Source of the DNA: Aurelia coerulea
Lineage: Eukaryota > Cnidaria > Scyphozoa > Semaeostomeae > Ulmaridae
Direction: 5' to 3'
Length of the DNA: 64,000 nt
Assembly (NCBI GenBank): GCA_039566865.1
Contig: CM076958.1
Location: 5,990,501 to 6,054,500, forward strand
Part shown: in pieces, positions 1 to 11,109 of the stretch
Layout of the letters: every line of letters starts with the position of its first letter
Numbering within the stretch: position 1 is the first letter of the stretch
Position numbers and translations under genes: made by a program
The notes under the pieces: model-generated
The model's database searches: none
What the model was told of the DNA's origin: nothing
What the model saw: only the letters and a program-made list of their open reading frames with translations

Positions 1-240
1 CTGGTGTTTGGTGGACGATTTTTAAATTCAAGGTATGTGCATTTAACTGAGATTCTCGGCTTTCCAATTCTTTACACATTTTGTGTCTATCAATTGTAAA
101 CAAAAATTCACAACAGTTTGAAAATGAACAAATCCTTCATCATTGGTTGAATATCAGGGAAATTCAAAATTCTCAAAACGTGTTGAAAATGATTCATTTC
201 ACACAAATATCCACTAGGAATATCTCAAACTTTGGAGAAT

Positions 241-312
241 GCAAACCAAGAAGCAAACCAAGAAGCAAACCAAGAAGCAAACCAAGAAACAAACCAAGAA
301 GCAAACCAAGAA
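241..312. repeat. 12-bp tandem repeat, six copies
   Basis: Unit GCAAACCAAGAA repeated six times with one substitution in the fifth copy. Because 12 is a multiple of three, it is open in several frames and creates spurious Lys/Pro/Arg/Ser-rich frames. Not a gene. Confidence 0.9.
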
Positions 313-2464
313 GATCAACACATGCAGTTTGTTTTTCAGTATAATTCTTGTTTTTCTCCTAAATTGTGAAAATATTCACGAAGGGGCGGTTTTTCCAAAC
401 TTTTGTTGTCCTTATTTGGGCTAAAACTTGATATATGTCAAAATCATGAACGGAATAATTGTAAACAATGCAAATTTTCTGAAAAAAAAAACAGATTATC
501 TGTGACAAGGTGCTCCACTATTCTCCACTATTTCTCCACTATTCCGTTCATATATTTGAAATACCGTTTATATACATTTTTTACATAGAAATCATCACTC
601 ATGTTTGTTGGCCCATGGTTGGCCCCAGACCCATTCAAAATTCATCAAACAATAAAAACTTTCCATTTTCTATTCAGCCTTCCCAGTCCCATCCATCTTC
701 ACCCTATCCAGACTGGATTTTTTCAGCTACTAGAAGACTAGAGGGCTGATTCAGCCCCCTCCCCCTCTCTAAAATCGCTATTCCGTTGTTCATGTTGACG
801 AAACTCACCACACAGGTAGCAGTGCTTTGATGTATCATTTTACTTAGAAATAATTCTAAAAATAGACATGATGTCATAATTATTCAAGACCAACTGGCAA
901 GAGTACACCAAAAAATGAGAAATTTCTAAAAACTAGATCATTTCCCAACATTGAGTCACAAAACCAAACTATGTCGATCAAAGCATTGTTAGAAGGTGAA
1001 AATCTACTTATAAACTGGAAAATTTGATTTTAGCAAATCCAAGATGGCAGACAGAGAGATTAAAAATCTTGTTTTTCTGAAAAATGACACATGCAGCCAT
1101 AATAGAAAATTTCTGGATATATTACAATGAAAACTAGTTCAATTCATTTGTCCTTTTGTAAATTTTTTTGTGACGTTTGCAAAAATGCTGACATCAGCAT
1201 TTATTTCCCAGTAGGAAGCAAAGGAATTAGGGGAAGGAGGAAAGGCGAACTGCGGGGTCGAGGATAGTAATTAGGTGTCATTTTGAGGATATCTTGAAAC
1301 ATTAAAGACTTTTAAGTCACAAAATTGTCAATGTAAAACAGATTCTCAAGATGTTCACGAAAACTGATCAATTCTATACCGTTTGCGACCAATGGTGCAC
1401 AGCATTCCAACAAAATGACACAAATTAAGTGAAAACAACCCTATCGATCAGCCTTTATCTGTCTATTTCTTCTGAAAAACTTTTGAGTTCGAAATATTCT
1501 TCCAGAAAAGCTATTAGCAAATTTTGGACATTTTCTTGAAGATGACGTCATAGACGAAGTCACGCGACACATAGCTGGTCCATTTTTCATAGAAAAAATC
1601 AAAGAGACCACACTAATTATAAGTACGCAAAGTAACAAGGATACTATCAAAGGATTATGAGGTCAGCTGGAATTACATCCATAAGCAGCTTACCTAAAAA
1701 TTGGCCCCGACCACTCTGAAAAAAACAGCCACCACCCACCCCAATTAAAAATTGTTTCAATATTTCACACAAAATCACACTTCACATGGATAGAAACTAT
1801 AAGTCAAAAAGCCATTTCCTGGTTCAATTAACCAATTTGGAGCAGTGCTCTATTAAGTATGTGGGAGGGAGGGCTGAATGAGCCCCCCCCCCAGTCTGGA
1901 TAGGGATAAAGCATTCTCCAAGCCAGATATGCAGACAATTGATTAAATTTATTCAAGCCAGATATTAAATTAATCCTGGCGCAAAACATCATGAAAATAA
2001 AAAACCTCAGCATTCTGGGCTCACCGCGTGACATAAGCAAAGTATTGATTGGCTAATGGAGTTAAATGAAAAAACAACAACATAAAGCCACAGTTACCAA
2101 ACACGTCAAGCAGCGATAGATAAATCTGCCTGTCATCCAACTAAAACCAACCCGAAGAAACGTTGTATAACCTTTCTGCGGATTAACATTTTGAATGATA
2201 TCGATCAAGACATTGGAAACAAACCAAGCAAAACGACGCTCTGACGCAATTTCGGTAAATTACAAATACAAAAATACAACTAAAATAAAACCTTTTCTAT
2301 CTGTCTCACAAACAAATAAAGTACGATTCTCCTAATCCAATCCAGTAACAATGCGTGAGTCTAACTACAGCATTGACTAGCCTATTCATTCAAAGCTCGT
2401 TGCTTTGTGCATTTTAAAATAAAATTTTACCACATGGGTACTGACAATTTTCAACATTGCAGAA
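313..2464. other. Non-coding stretch, no gene recognised
   Basis: AT-rich sequence without a convincing coding frame. It contains a small TCCACTATT tandem at about 511-543 and two related C-rich hairpin-like blocks in opposite orientation (about 690-765 and 1850-1915, sharing CTATCCAGACTGG and GGCTGA...CAGCC), probably the ends of a decayed inverted-repeat element of about 1.2 kb. Confidence 0.4.
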
Positions 2465-3829
2465 TTAGGGTAAGACGGGGTAAAGTGAACTATTTTGGAG
2501 GTTTTTCAAGGATATCCTAAAGAGATTGTAGCTGAGGGCAAACTTTTTAACGTTGTTTTGACATTATGTCTTTGGGCCAGTTTATCCAGCAAAAATATTT
2601 TTCAAATCTTTTTCCATTGTCTCACAAAAGAGCTTTCTTTGGCGAGTGCTCTGCCTAGTTCACTTTACCCCAGAGCGGGGTAAAGTGAACTACTCAGCAA
2701 TTGTTCGATAAAGGCAAAATAATATTGGTAATACCAAAAAACATGATTTATTTTGCAACTCTAAGGAGTTCTTCGCATGCCAAAACGAAACAAACCCAAA
2801 AATTTCACAAAAGTGATATTTAGAAAAATTAAATTGTGACCTATGTTGAGAACGATCTTTGCAGATCAAATATTAACCAAAAACTATTGTCTAAGTCACA
2901 AATTCGAGTCAAATTGCGAGACCTGAATACAAGTCGATGAACAATAATGGGAATATACTTGGAAAATACTATACTGTATATAAATACCAAATTACCACAA
3001 AGAAAAGCAATATTTTAAAAGTAGTTCACTTTGCCCTGAAACCTCCGCCCAGAAATAAAACCAAAAATAGTTATAAATCTATAACAATTATCAATATTCT
3101 AATTTTACAGTTATGGCCATTTATCCTTTCCATGTCGATAGGTATGCTTGCTTCATCAAATCCCAACAAAATCCTTGGATCAGTAACCGCATTTTTGAAT
3201 GAAGGTCAAACTTCGGCTGTCAAATTTTTGGAGGTTTTTCAGGGAACTGGTATCAGAATATATTTCTGTCATTAGAGCGAAAAATTATTCTGCAAATCAT
3301 GATTTTCTGAAGACAGAATTATGAACCAAATGAGATTAAAAAGGTCTTCTTCATCTGACTTCATGTTCACATGAGAAAATAAAAAATCATGGGTAGTTCA
3401 CTTTACCCCGGTCGAAGCAAAATATCGACTGGACGGTAGATCTTTTAAATTATTATGTTAGCGTACAAAAAAGTCTTCCTTGGCCCTTTCCTTTTGGAAA
3501 AAGTAACCACATGGTATGTGCTTCAAATCGATCAAAACAATTATAGAAATGAATTTCGTCTTGGGGTCAAAAATTAAGACCAAAGATAGGAGCCCAAACC
3601 TAACAACCATAATTTTCCGAGGTTGTTTTTACTGCCTCGGGTAAAGGGATTTTTTGCAACAACAGAAATAACTATTTTGCAAAAATGTTTTTATTTTCTG
3701 TGAGCACATATAACAAAGTATTGGGCATAAATCATGTTTTATCATTACATGTTTACTTTTGGAGGGAAGCGCGAATGTTCTGAGTAGTTCACTTTACCCC
3801 GTAGTTCACTTTACCCCGTCTTACCCTAA
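2465..3829. mobile_element. Terminal-inverted-repeat element with many GGGGTAAAGTGAACTA subterminal copies
   Basis: The left end TTAGGGTAAGACGGGGTAAA is mirrored by TTTACCCCGTCTTACCCTAA at the right end (28-bp TIR). The 16-mer GGGGTAAAGTGAACTA, or its complement, recurs inside at about 2656, 2677, 3021 (one change), 3393, 3783 and 3801. There is no transposase frame; the longest frame (112 codons) is not recognised. The internal segment 3000-3460 is related to 58185-58560. A non-autonomous DNA transposon is the simplest reading. Confidence 0.75.
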
Positions 3830-4250
3830 GCAGTAGGGTATTCCAACGACATGACAGGGCAAAGGACAAGAAAAAGGAAGTTTCATTCTGTTACAAACAA
3901 ATTTCAGCGAACAAAAAAACAAACAAAACAGTGATAATGCAACCATTAAAGGGCAAGCCCGTCTGGTGGATATGAAGTTGAGTCTGCTAAGATTTCTTCC
4001 CGTCAAATCAAACCCTCAAGTCAGCCCAACATACAAATTGAAACAACTTTATTATCTATCAGTGAAAATCATTTATATGTACTTGTTCGTAGCCGTATAT
4101 CAAATTTTAGTTTGGTTACACGTCTTTATGTTAATGACTGCGGGGTTGTTATGGCCTCTTGCTCTCCGTGGTATTGCCCTTGAAGTGTAGTAAAGTAGTT
4201 CGTACGTAGTGTAGTGTCTTAGCTCGTATTGTAAGATTTTAAATTTTAAT

Positions 4251-4817
4251 TTAACCCTCTGACACATCCTATTTTGGTTGGGGGAGGGGGCCAAAGAGCC
4301 CTCTACCCAGCTCTTGACTGGAAATAGATAGAGCAACCAGATTTGGTGTACTAATAGCCCCAGGCATGTACTTTATGAGAATATAAAACTTAAAGCTAAA
4401 ATTAGCCGTCATTATTGCTTGAGTCAGCATTTTCTTTGTGTGGTCAAGAAAAGTGGCAAAATCGGTCAAAATTAGGAAAAATGCGAAAGAATTTAATTGT
4501 GAGCACAAATTCTATCCAAACATCAAAATTGTGATATAGATTACATCTAATAATACTACCCTGCAAAATATCTTTGTAGAATATTGCAATTTTGCTACTT
4601 TTTTCGCGAAAATTAATTTCGAGAATTGGCGATTTTGACAGAGTCAGTTCCGGAAATTTGTCTCCCTTCCGCTCATTTGTCAAAATTTTTTCTTAAAACT
4701 TCTTGAGTCGTTGCACAATAAGTAGCAGCAAAAGAAAGTTTCCGGGCGATAATAGTTGTCCTGGCAGAGTTATAACAAAAAGTCTATTGGCCCCCCCACC
4801 AACCAAAAGAGGGTTAA
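4251..4817. mobile_element. MITE with TTAACCCTCT termini
   Basis: The left end TTAACCCTCT...TTTTGGTTGGGGG is mirrored by CCCCCCACCAACCAAAAGAGGGTTAA on the right. It is 567 bp with no coding capacity. The termini resemble those of 33877-34929 and the right end of 27380-28241. Confidence 0.75.
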
Positions 4818-5054
4818 AGAAATTCTTTTCTGTTGATATGGGACATTTTTGAAAAAAAAATCATAAAACCTTCGTTTGTGTTTTTATTCATAAGTATTAG
4901 CATTATTATTATCATTATTTAAGCTGGAAATTAGATTTGTTTTTGTTTTTAAAGGCATGTCGCCAGGTTTCTTGATATGATCAACAACCAGTAACTATAC
5001 ACAAAGCAAAGCAACGAGCTTTGAATGAATAATCAAGGCTGTAATGCTGTAATT

Positions 5055-5345
5055 AGACTCACGCAAAAATGGGTTACCCACTCGAAATATGCCACTCACG
5101 CACCAAAAAGTTGGACCCACGCAAAACCGGTAACCCACGCAAAAAAATCACCCACGCAAGACTACTCATTCAAAATTATCTCCAAAAAGGACCCACGACC
5201 CACGAAAATCTACCCACGACTCACGACCCACGACCCGCGCAAATTTTTTGACCCGCACACCCACACAATTTAGCACACTCTGTAGCTAATGCTGTAGTTA
5301 GACTCACGCAAAATGGATTACCCACGCGAAATGTCCAACTCACGC
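5055..5345. repeat. Degenerate ACCCACGCAAA / ACCCACGA tandem block
   Basis: Irregular iterations of ACTCACGCAAAA, ACCCACGCAAAA, GACCCACGA over about 290 bp. The two flanks (5048-5100 and 5290-5345) repeat TAGACTCACGCAAAAATGG almost identically, suggesting an element end duplicated around the block. It produces Thr/His/Pro-rich spurious frames. Confidence 0.6.
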
Positions 5346-7164
5346 AACGAATCCAGTAACAATAAAGAAAATCCCTTGCCCCCTCTCTCATCCTTCCCCT
5401 TTCTTTTCAACATTTCATGTCGTTTCAAATTCATAATTTCAAGGTCAAGAGCATAGTTAACCAAACAAATCATATTATTAATTCGTATTCATTGTATTGA
5501 TAATTGTATCGCCATAGATATAAAAGTGAAATAATTTGGAAGCTGCAAAGGGCACTGGACTCGAAAACCGCTATGGTTCCTCCACAGTGCCCATGGCATC
5601 TCTTGGTGTCGCTTAAATTGTATTTAATCTCTTTGCTGTATCTTTCAACGTTTATCCTATACTTAAACCTTGCAGCTATTCCTGAATATAAAATGAATTA
5701 GAATTTTTTGATAACTTGTCTAGGGAAATAGTTTTGCTGTGGGAATCGAGAACATTTTTGGCCATAGAACTACGATTATTTTCCAAAATAATGCAAACTA
5801 GATATCATTCGAAACAGCTTAGCGAGCGGAACTTGATTCTTGCAAGCATTGTAAAATGTTTTTTACTTGAGGTGGGGGGGGGGGGGGTTGTTTAGTCCTT
5901 TGGGAATTTTAGGAAATTTTTTGCTTCGCAAAATTTTCAAACATCCTATACATCATTCGAAAGTGCAGGTCTTTGCAAATAGTAATATGAAGTTAGATCT
6001 TGCATAAAGTGACTGGTTTGACCGTCGCCTGTCACCAAATGCACTGTGGTCAGTTTTTGCTCCTATACTTTCTAACAAAAATTCAACAGAAATAACCTCG
6101 ATCACCGTCTTTTTTTCGAAGCACACTGTTTCATAAGGAATTACTTTTACCGTATTCTGCTTGCAGATTCCTGGTCAGAAGGCATCGCAGTTTCATAGGA
6201 TGGCAAATTTGTTTTGCAAGAAAGATAAACAAACATTTCAAATAATTCCCGAGGGACTGAGCCTCCCTTAAGTCAACAAAATTTCATAATGCTTGAAAGA
6301 TTCAAATTGCACTCTCGAATATGTTTTAAATGATACCGAGCATGCATATAATAATAGTTCTATGACCAAAAACTATTTCAATCTTCATAGGTTTTGGTTG
6401 TACTTTAGGAATAAACAAGAAAGGACTAAAGGGTGCTTATTCATCCATTAGGGCACTGAATTTTCTGATTTAGTTTAATTTCAATGGCCTTTACTTGTGT
6501 TTAAAACGTTTAAGTGTAACTTTAACTAGAAACGTCAATTTCACATTGATTTGTCACTTGCCTTCTCTGAAATGACCATCAAGATGCTCCTCGTCATCTT
6601 TGTGCTTCTAAAGGAAGTGAGTAACAGATAAAACCTTACCCCAATCAACACAGCAACAGCAACACTATATGACAATGAATCCCTGCAAAGTGGCCACTTG
6701 GTTAATTCAGTTTTCTACAAATGTAAATTTAACAATGAATTAGTAATAAACTTGACTAAACAACAGAAAGACATCGTAAGATCACCAATGAAATGTGTGA
6801 TGGATAAGATTACATCTATTTACCTCGACTGAAAAGTGAACGATTGGACACGCATTTGGTGCGTACCAGCATAATATCCTGCGTCAATCGCGGCAAAGTG
6901 AATGCAACACTTTGGCCAACACAGTTTCCTTGAAAAGAGCATCCGTACTGTTTCTTATTAAGATCTGCCGGTAAAATTTCACAAAAAATATAAACTGACG
7001 CTTAACAGGAAAAAGGAAGTTCGAAAAACTGTAATATCTTTGCAGTGAAGCCGCAAAAGTATACGAATTGGATAAAAAAAACTTGCAATATATGTGTGTG
7101 GATTGATGATTTATGGAAGGAAATAAGTCAATCTCGATTCCATATGTCGACAGAGGTTTTCCAC
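5346..7164. other. Non-coding stretch with one possible exon
   Basis: No recognised gene. The only coding-like signal is near 6546-6618 (listed separately). A G-run (about 5875-5887) and several AT-rich runs are present. Confidence 0.35.
6574..6618 (+). CDS. Possible signal-peptide first exon (or minus-strand loop exon)
   Basis: Plus strand: ATG then MTIKMLLVIFVLLKE followed by GTGAGT, a good donor, i.e. the form of a secretory first exon. Minus strand: acceptor CACTTCCTTTAG then AAGCACAAAGATGAC... reading KHKDDEEHLDGHFRE and ending AAG|GCAAGT, a GC-type donor; this acidic peptide would suit the cytosolic loop of the NCKX gene whose known exons end 4.4 kb away. Only one of the two can be right, and either could be chance. 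Confidence 0.25.
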
Positions 7165-10100
7165 CCACGCTGCCCATCACAGTTATCCAGAATACGAAAA
7201 TTAGGGAATTGCAAAAAATGAATTCTCAAAAATGCAAAAAATACACGATAATTTTTTAAGGGGACATCCTGAGGATTAACATGAAACAAACAGTCTTAAA
7301 ATCGAGCCACTGAGTGAGAAGAAATGTATTTTAAAACGGTACAACTGTCAAAATAGCGTAAATGTCAAAATGTCAAAAGGTCATCTTGCCTTCGTCCGAT
7401 TTTAGAAATTTTTCTTTTAAATGAAAGGTAATTCTTTCTTCTTTAAGGCTACCTAATTGCGGGATTCATATATAAATGATTATTGCGCGCGACGAAGGAG
7501 CAAGCATAATATTCTGTGCTGCAACTTTTTTTGGCTAGCCACTCGCGCATGCGCGTCAAGCAAGAGGGACTCATGTAATGAGTCCATGATCAAATTACGT
7601 AACATGCAGATATCGTATGATGGCGAACGGTCTAAGGTCGAGTAGTGGCAGTCAATCGACCCGTAGCTCTATACTTGTTTTAGTTCTTTGCATCGATATA
7701 TTCATTATTTTGTTTCGCCTTGAAAAGGAGAAGAGACTAAACATCGCGATAATAGCTGCGAGATCGAGTGGCTGAATTCCATGTAAGACGTAGCCAAAGC
7801 GGAACCAACGAAGTCTTCAAAAGTCAACATTATGAATGGTCATTTCTTTCAACTGCACAATACTGGAATTTACGTCATTCAATGCTTGCATACAATCACA
7901 TTTTCAATTGGCATTGACTTGACACAATAAACTGTTGACACTGCCTTTAGAGCCTCGCAATTAGCACGCACAATTGGGGTTCACAAGGAAGTAGGATTTC
8001 GATTTGAAATATTTTGACTTTCTCAAGAATTCCTACAAAGACAGAAAGGGCTCAGAATTGAACTCTGCATATTTGGCAAGGAGAGAAAGACAAGCCACGA
8101 TTCTGGTCGTATTTTCTTTCATATTTGAAAGACTCATAAAATCCACGTTTGTTACTTTAAAGAGTGCCTAAACCGCCTATATAATCAAAATACAGTTGAG
8201 AAATTACAATGACCAGATTTTGAGAGTCACCCAAAGTTCGAGGGGCGTATATCACTTTGTAAATATCTCGTACACCTTTTTCAAGAAAAATCTGTAAAAA
8301 TTCCTTAAAATCCTATTCTTCTGAAAGATCTCGTGCACTTTTTTGGAAGAGTGATATACCCCTCACCAAAGTTTTTCAACTTCACCTGATTTAAAAGCTC
8401 AAAGGGGGCATTTTAGAGACCCCTAATGTGGCTGTTTATTGCATAATATATCAACATAATAACATGTGGGTTTTTCTCTTAGTCCAGAATCTATTCAGCT
8501 TGCAGGAAATTTGGCAAAAATTATAATTCTGTAAGAATTCGATTTCCCCTTGATTTCCCGACCTGTGCCCGTTTCCTCTTCTGCAAGGTTAAAACATGGA
8601 ATACGGAATAAAGGAACAATCAAGATCCAGCTCCCATCGAAATCTCTTCCAACCATGTATTCTATGGCCAGTCTCAGCAATAACTTTATTTAAGATGGGT
8701 ACAAATAGCAATGATCAATTTAACTGTTACATGCACAAGAGAGTAGCGAAACTTCATCTACCAATTCTTTTTGCCGGCTTTACCAGGGATAACAAATGTC
8801 ATCTGAGAAGTGTAATTCTCATTATTGTAGTATTCTTTCCCCATTTAATGCGCGCAGTTGATAACTTATAGTTATTTCTAGTAAAAGAATTATGCAGAGT
8901 TATGTGCTTTGTATTCTTCCCAAAATTCCTTTATCAAAACTGGAAACTTAAACACAAAAGTTTAAAACAAAAAAAGCAGGCTTTAGCAAGCCTTAGCGAC
9001 TAATTTTCCATTAAACTCCAACGACTTTTGAATGCTTCCCTGAAATATTTCGTTCTGAGTCGTTCACATAAATTTTCAAAAATTCATTCAAAATTGTTGG
9101 TAAAAGATGATGATGGCTATGATGAATACTTTACTTAGGCAAATTATCAATTCCTGTATGCCACAAAACAAAGCAAAATGCCAATAGTTTTCCTTGCAGT
9201 TTTCTCAAAGTATAAGTATACAGACCTAATGGAAAGAATTATTGATGGGATTGGATGGGAAAATGCATTTTAACATATTTTCAAGAGCATCAAAAACAAA
9301 AGCTTAATTCCTAAATATGAGATGAATTCTGCAGTTCTGCTAAAAAGAGTTATGTGCCGCAAGTCTCTCGATTCTTCCTTGTGAATCATATTTGCGATCA
9401 ACTGTATTTTTTTACATTCTTACATGCACATGTTACTTATTGGTTCATTCTCTTTGACTGCCACCGTGTCTGTCCCCCTTTCTTTCACAATTCTCAGTAC
9501 ATTTTGACATGGCTTTGTAGCAGTTGGAGCTAATATAACAAGCATTTTTGCGATAATGGTAGTAATATCATTGATGATTTATTTTCCATAGAATAAAGAA
9601 CAATATGAGACATCCTGCATTTTGGTCAATTTATTGTTTGCAAATACAAATTTGTCGCTTGATACTCAAAATAAAAAAACACTTTTCAAATCAAAATCCC
9701 ATCAGTAATTTTTCCCAGTAAGTCTGTAAACTTAATGGGAGACTTTACTTATACTTTGAGAAAACTCCAAGGAAAATTATTGGAATTTAGCTCTTTGCTT
9801 TAGCATATAGGATAGGAATTAATAAGATGCCTAACTAAAGTATTAATCATAATCATCATATCTCTTACCAACAACTTCGAAAGAATTTTTGACAATTTAT
9901 TTGAACAACTCAGAACGAAAGATCTCAGGGCAAAATTCAGAAGACGTTGGAGTTTAGTAGAAAATTAGTCGCGAAGGCTTGCTAACGCTTGCTTTTTTCA
10001 ACTTTTAAGTTTAAGTTTGCTGTTTTAACAAAGAAATTTGGGAAAGAATACAAATCACGTGTAACTTTGTACAATCCTTGGATAACTGTTTACAATATGA

Positions 10101-10460
10101 ATCCAGCAAATAGATAGCCTTAAAGAAGAAAGAATTACCTTATATTTTGAAAGAAAAAACTCCAAAATCGGACAAAGGCCAAGATGACCTTTTGACATTT
10201 TTGAAATTTATGTTACTTTGACAGTTGTAACAAAAGTGTCGGTGTAAACAACCGTATGAAATTTAGGCCAACTTCAAAAATACATTTCTTCGCATTCAGT
10301 GGTCCGATTTTAAAACTGTTTGTTTCATGTTAATCCTCAGTATGTCCTCTATGAAGCCTATCATGTATTTTTTCAGGCTAGTATTTTTTGCATTTTCGAA
10401 AATTCATTTTTGCAATTTATTCCATGCTCTGGATAACTGTGCCCATGCTGCAAGGCTACT
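7165..10460. mobile_element. Large foldback element with about 770-bp imperfect arms
   Basis: The right arm 9690-10460 is the imperfect reverse complement of 7165-7485 joined to 8885-9265. Examples: CAGTTATCCAGA at 7178 versus TCTGGATAACTG at 10427; ATGACCTTTTGACATTT at 10182 versus its complement near 7368. Central loop 9265-9690. The left arm is interrupted by about 1.4 kb (7485-8885) absent from the right arm, so that segment is a later insertion. No transposase seen. Confidence 0.75.
8239..8365. mobile_element. Short MITE (CGAGGGG...TATCAC termini) with 8-bp target duplication
   Basis: Ends CGAGGGGCGTATATCACT and AGTGATATACCCCTCA form inverted repeats. They are flanked on both sides by CCAAAGTT (8231-8238 and 8366-8373). 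Same terminal sequence as the 1.35-kb element at 58568-59920. The 8-bp duplication fits the hAT superfamily. Confidence 0.8.
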
Positions 10461-10550
10461 GCGGGGGAGAAACGAAATGTTCTTCTTAACAACCTATTGT
10501 GATCATACAATCATGAAACGTCAAAAGAGCCTTCTTAAACTGTCTCTCGT

Positions 10551-10984
10551 TTGTGGAATCTGTATTTGTTTGATTTCAGTGATTGTCACAAAAGATCTTT
10601 TGTGAATGACTGCAGTTTTCAATTCCAAATGAGTAATGACAAAATTAGCAGCTCAACTATTTTTGAGACGGGAAAAGATCTTCTGAACAAGCGGTTGCAA
10701 GACAGGCATCGATTTTGTAATGCCACGAGAAAGGCATGTTGTGAACTGTTGTTCAATATTTTGGTTCGGTTTGTTGCTAATTCCCAAAACGCCGCACTCC
10801 CTATTTCTATTGCTGGTTTACTCACCGCACTGGGGACAAATTATCTTACGTACCATCCAATGCAATAACAAATGAAACTTGTTGGAATCATCACAAAACT
10901 GGCTACGTTGCCAGACTTTGGTGACTCTTCACAACTTTCTACGATCTTTGGAACACTGGGACTCAGTTTCAACAGCAACCAGAT
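10551..10984 (+). pseudogene. Unrecognised open frame broken by one stop
   Basis: A frame of 105 codons ends at a TAA at 10866 but reads on in the same frame for about 40 more codons (…LPDFGDSSQLSTIFGTLGL…). Residues such as CNATRKACCELLFNILVRF give a coding-like composition. I do not recognise the family. It lies outside the foldback's right arm and just left of NCKX exon 5, on the opposite strand, so it is more likely a decayed element gene than a host exon. Confidence 0.3.
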
Positions 10985-11005
10985 GACCACTTAAGGGTAT
11001 CTTAC

Positions 11006-11109
11006 CTGGCCAGCCAATAAACCAACCAGTGACAGTATTATAAGAATATTGAAGACTGCTGAGCCAACAATTGTTCCCGTACCAACGTCGCCATTGGCAA
11101 CAAATAGGC
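11006..11109 (-). CDS. NCKX exon 5: second half of alpha-1 repeat
   Basis: 104-nt exon, acceptor CATTTTAG, donor CCAG|GTAAGA. It starts in phase 1 and completes the Gly codon from exon 4. It reads [19 protein letters not shown], then a hydrophobic helix and LLAGQ. [14 protein letters not shown] is the second helix of the alpha-1 repeat. The next exon (normally starting near a WWPLFRD-like segment) was not recognised further left. Confidence 0.9.

Noticed and set aside
81..424. Lys/Pro/Arg/Ser-rich frames near the left edge
   Set aside because: Created by the six-copy 12-bp tandem repeat.
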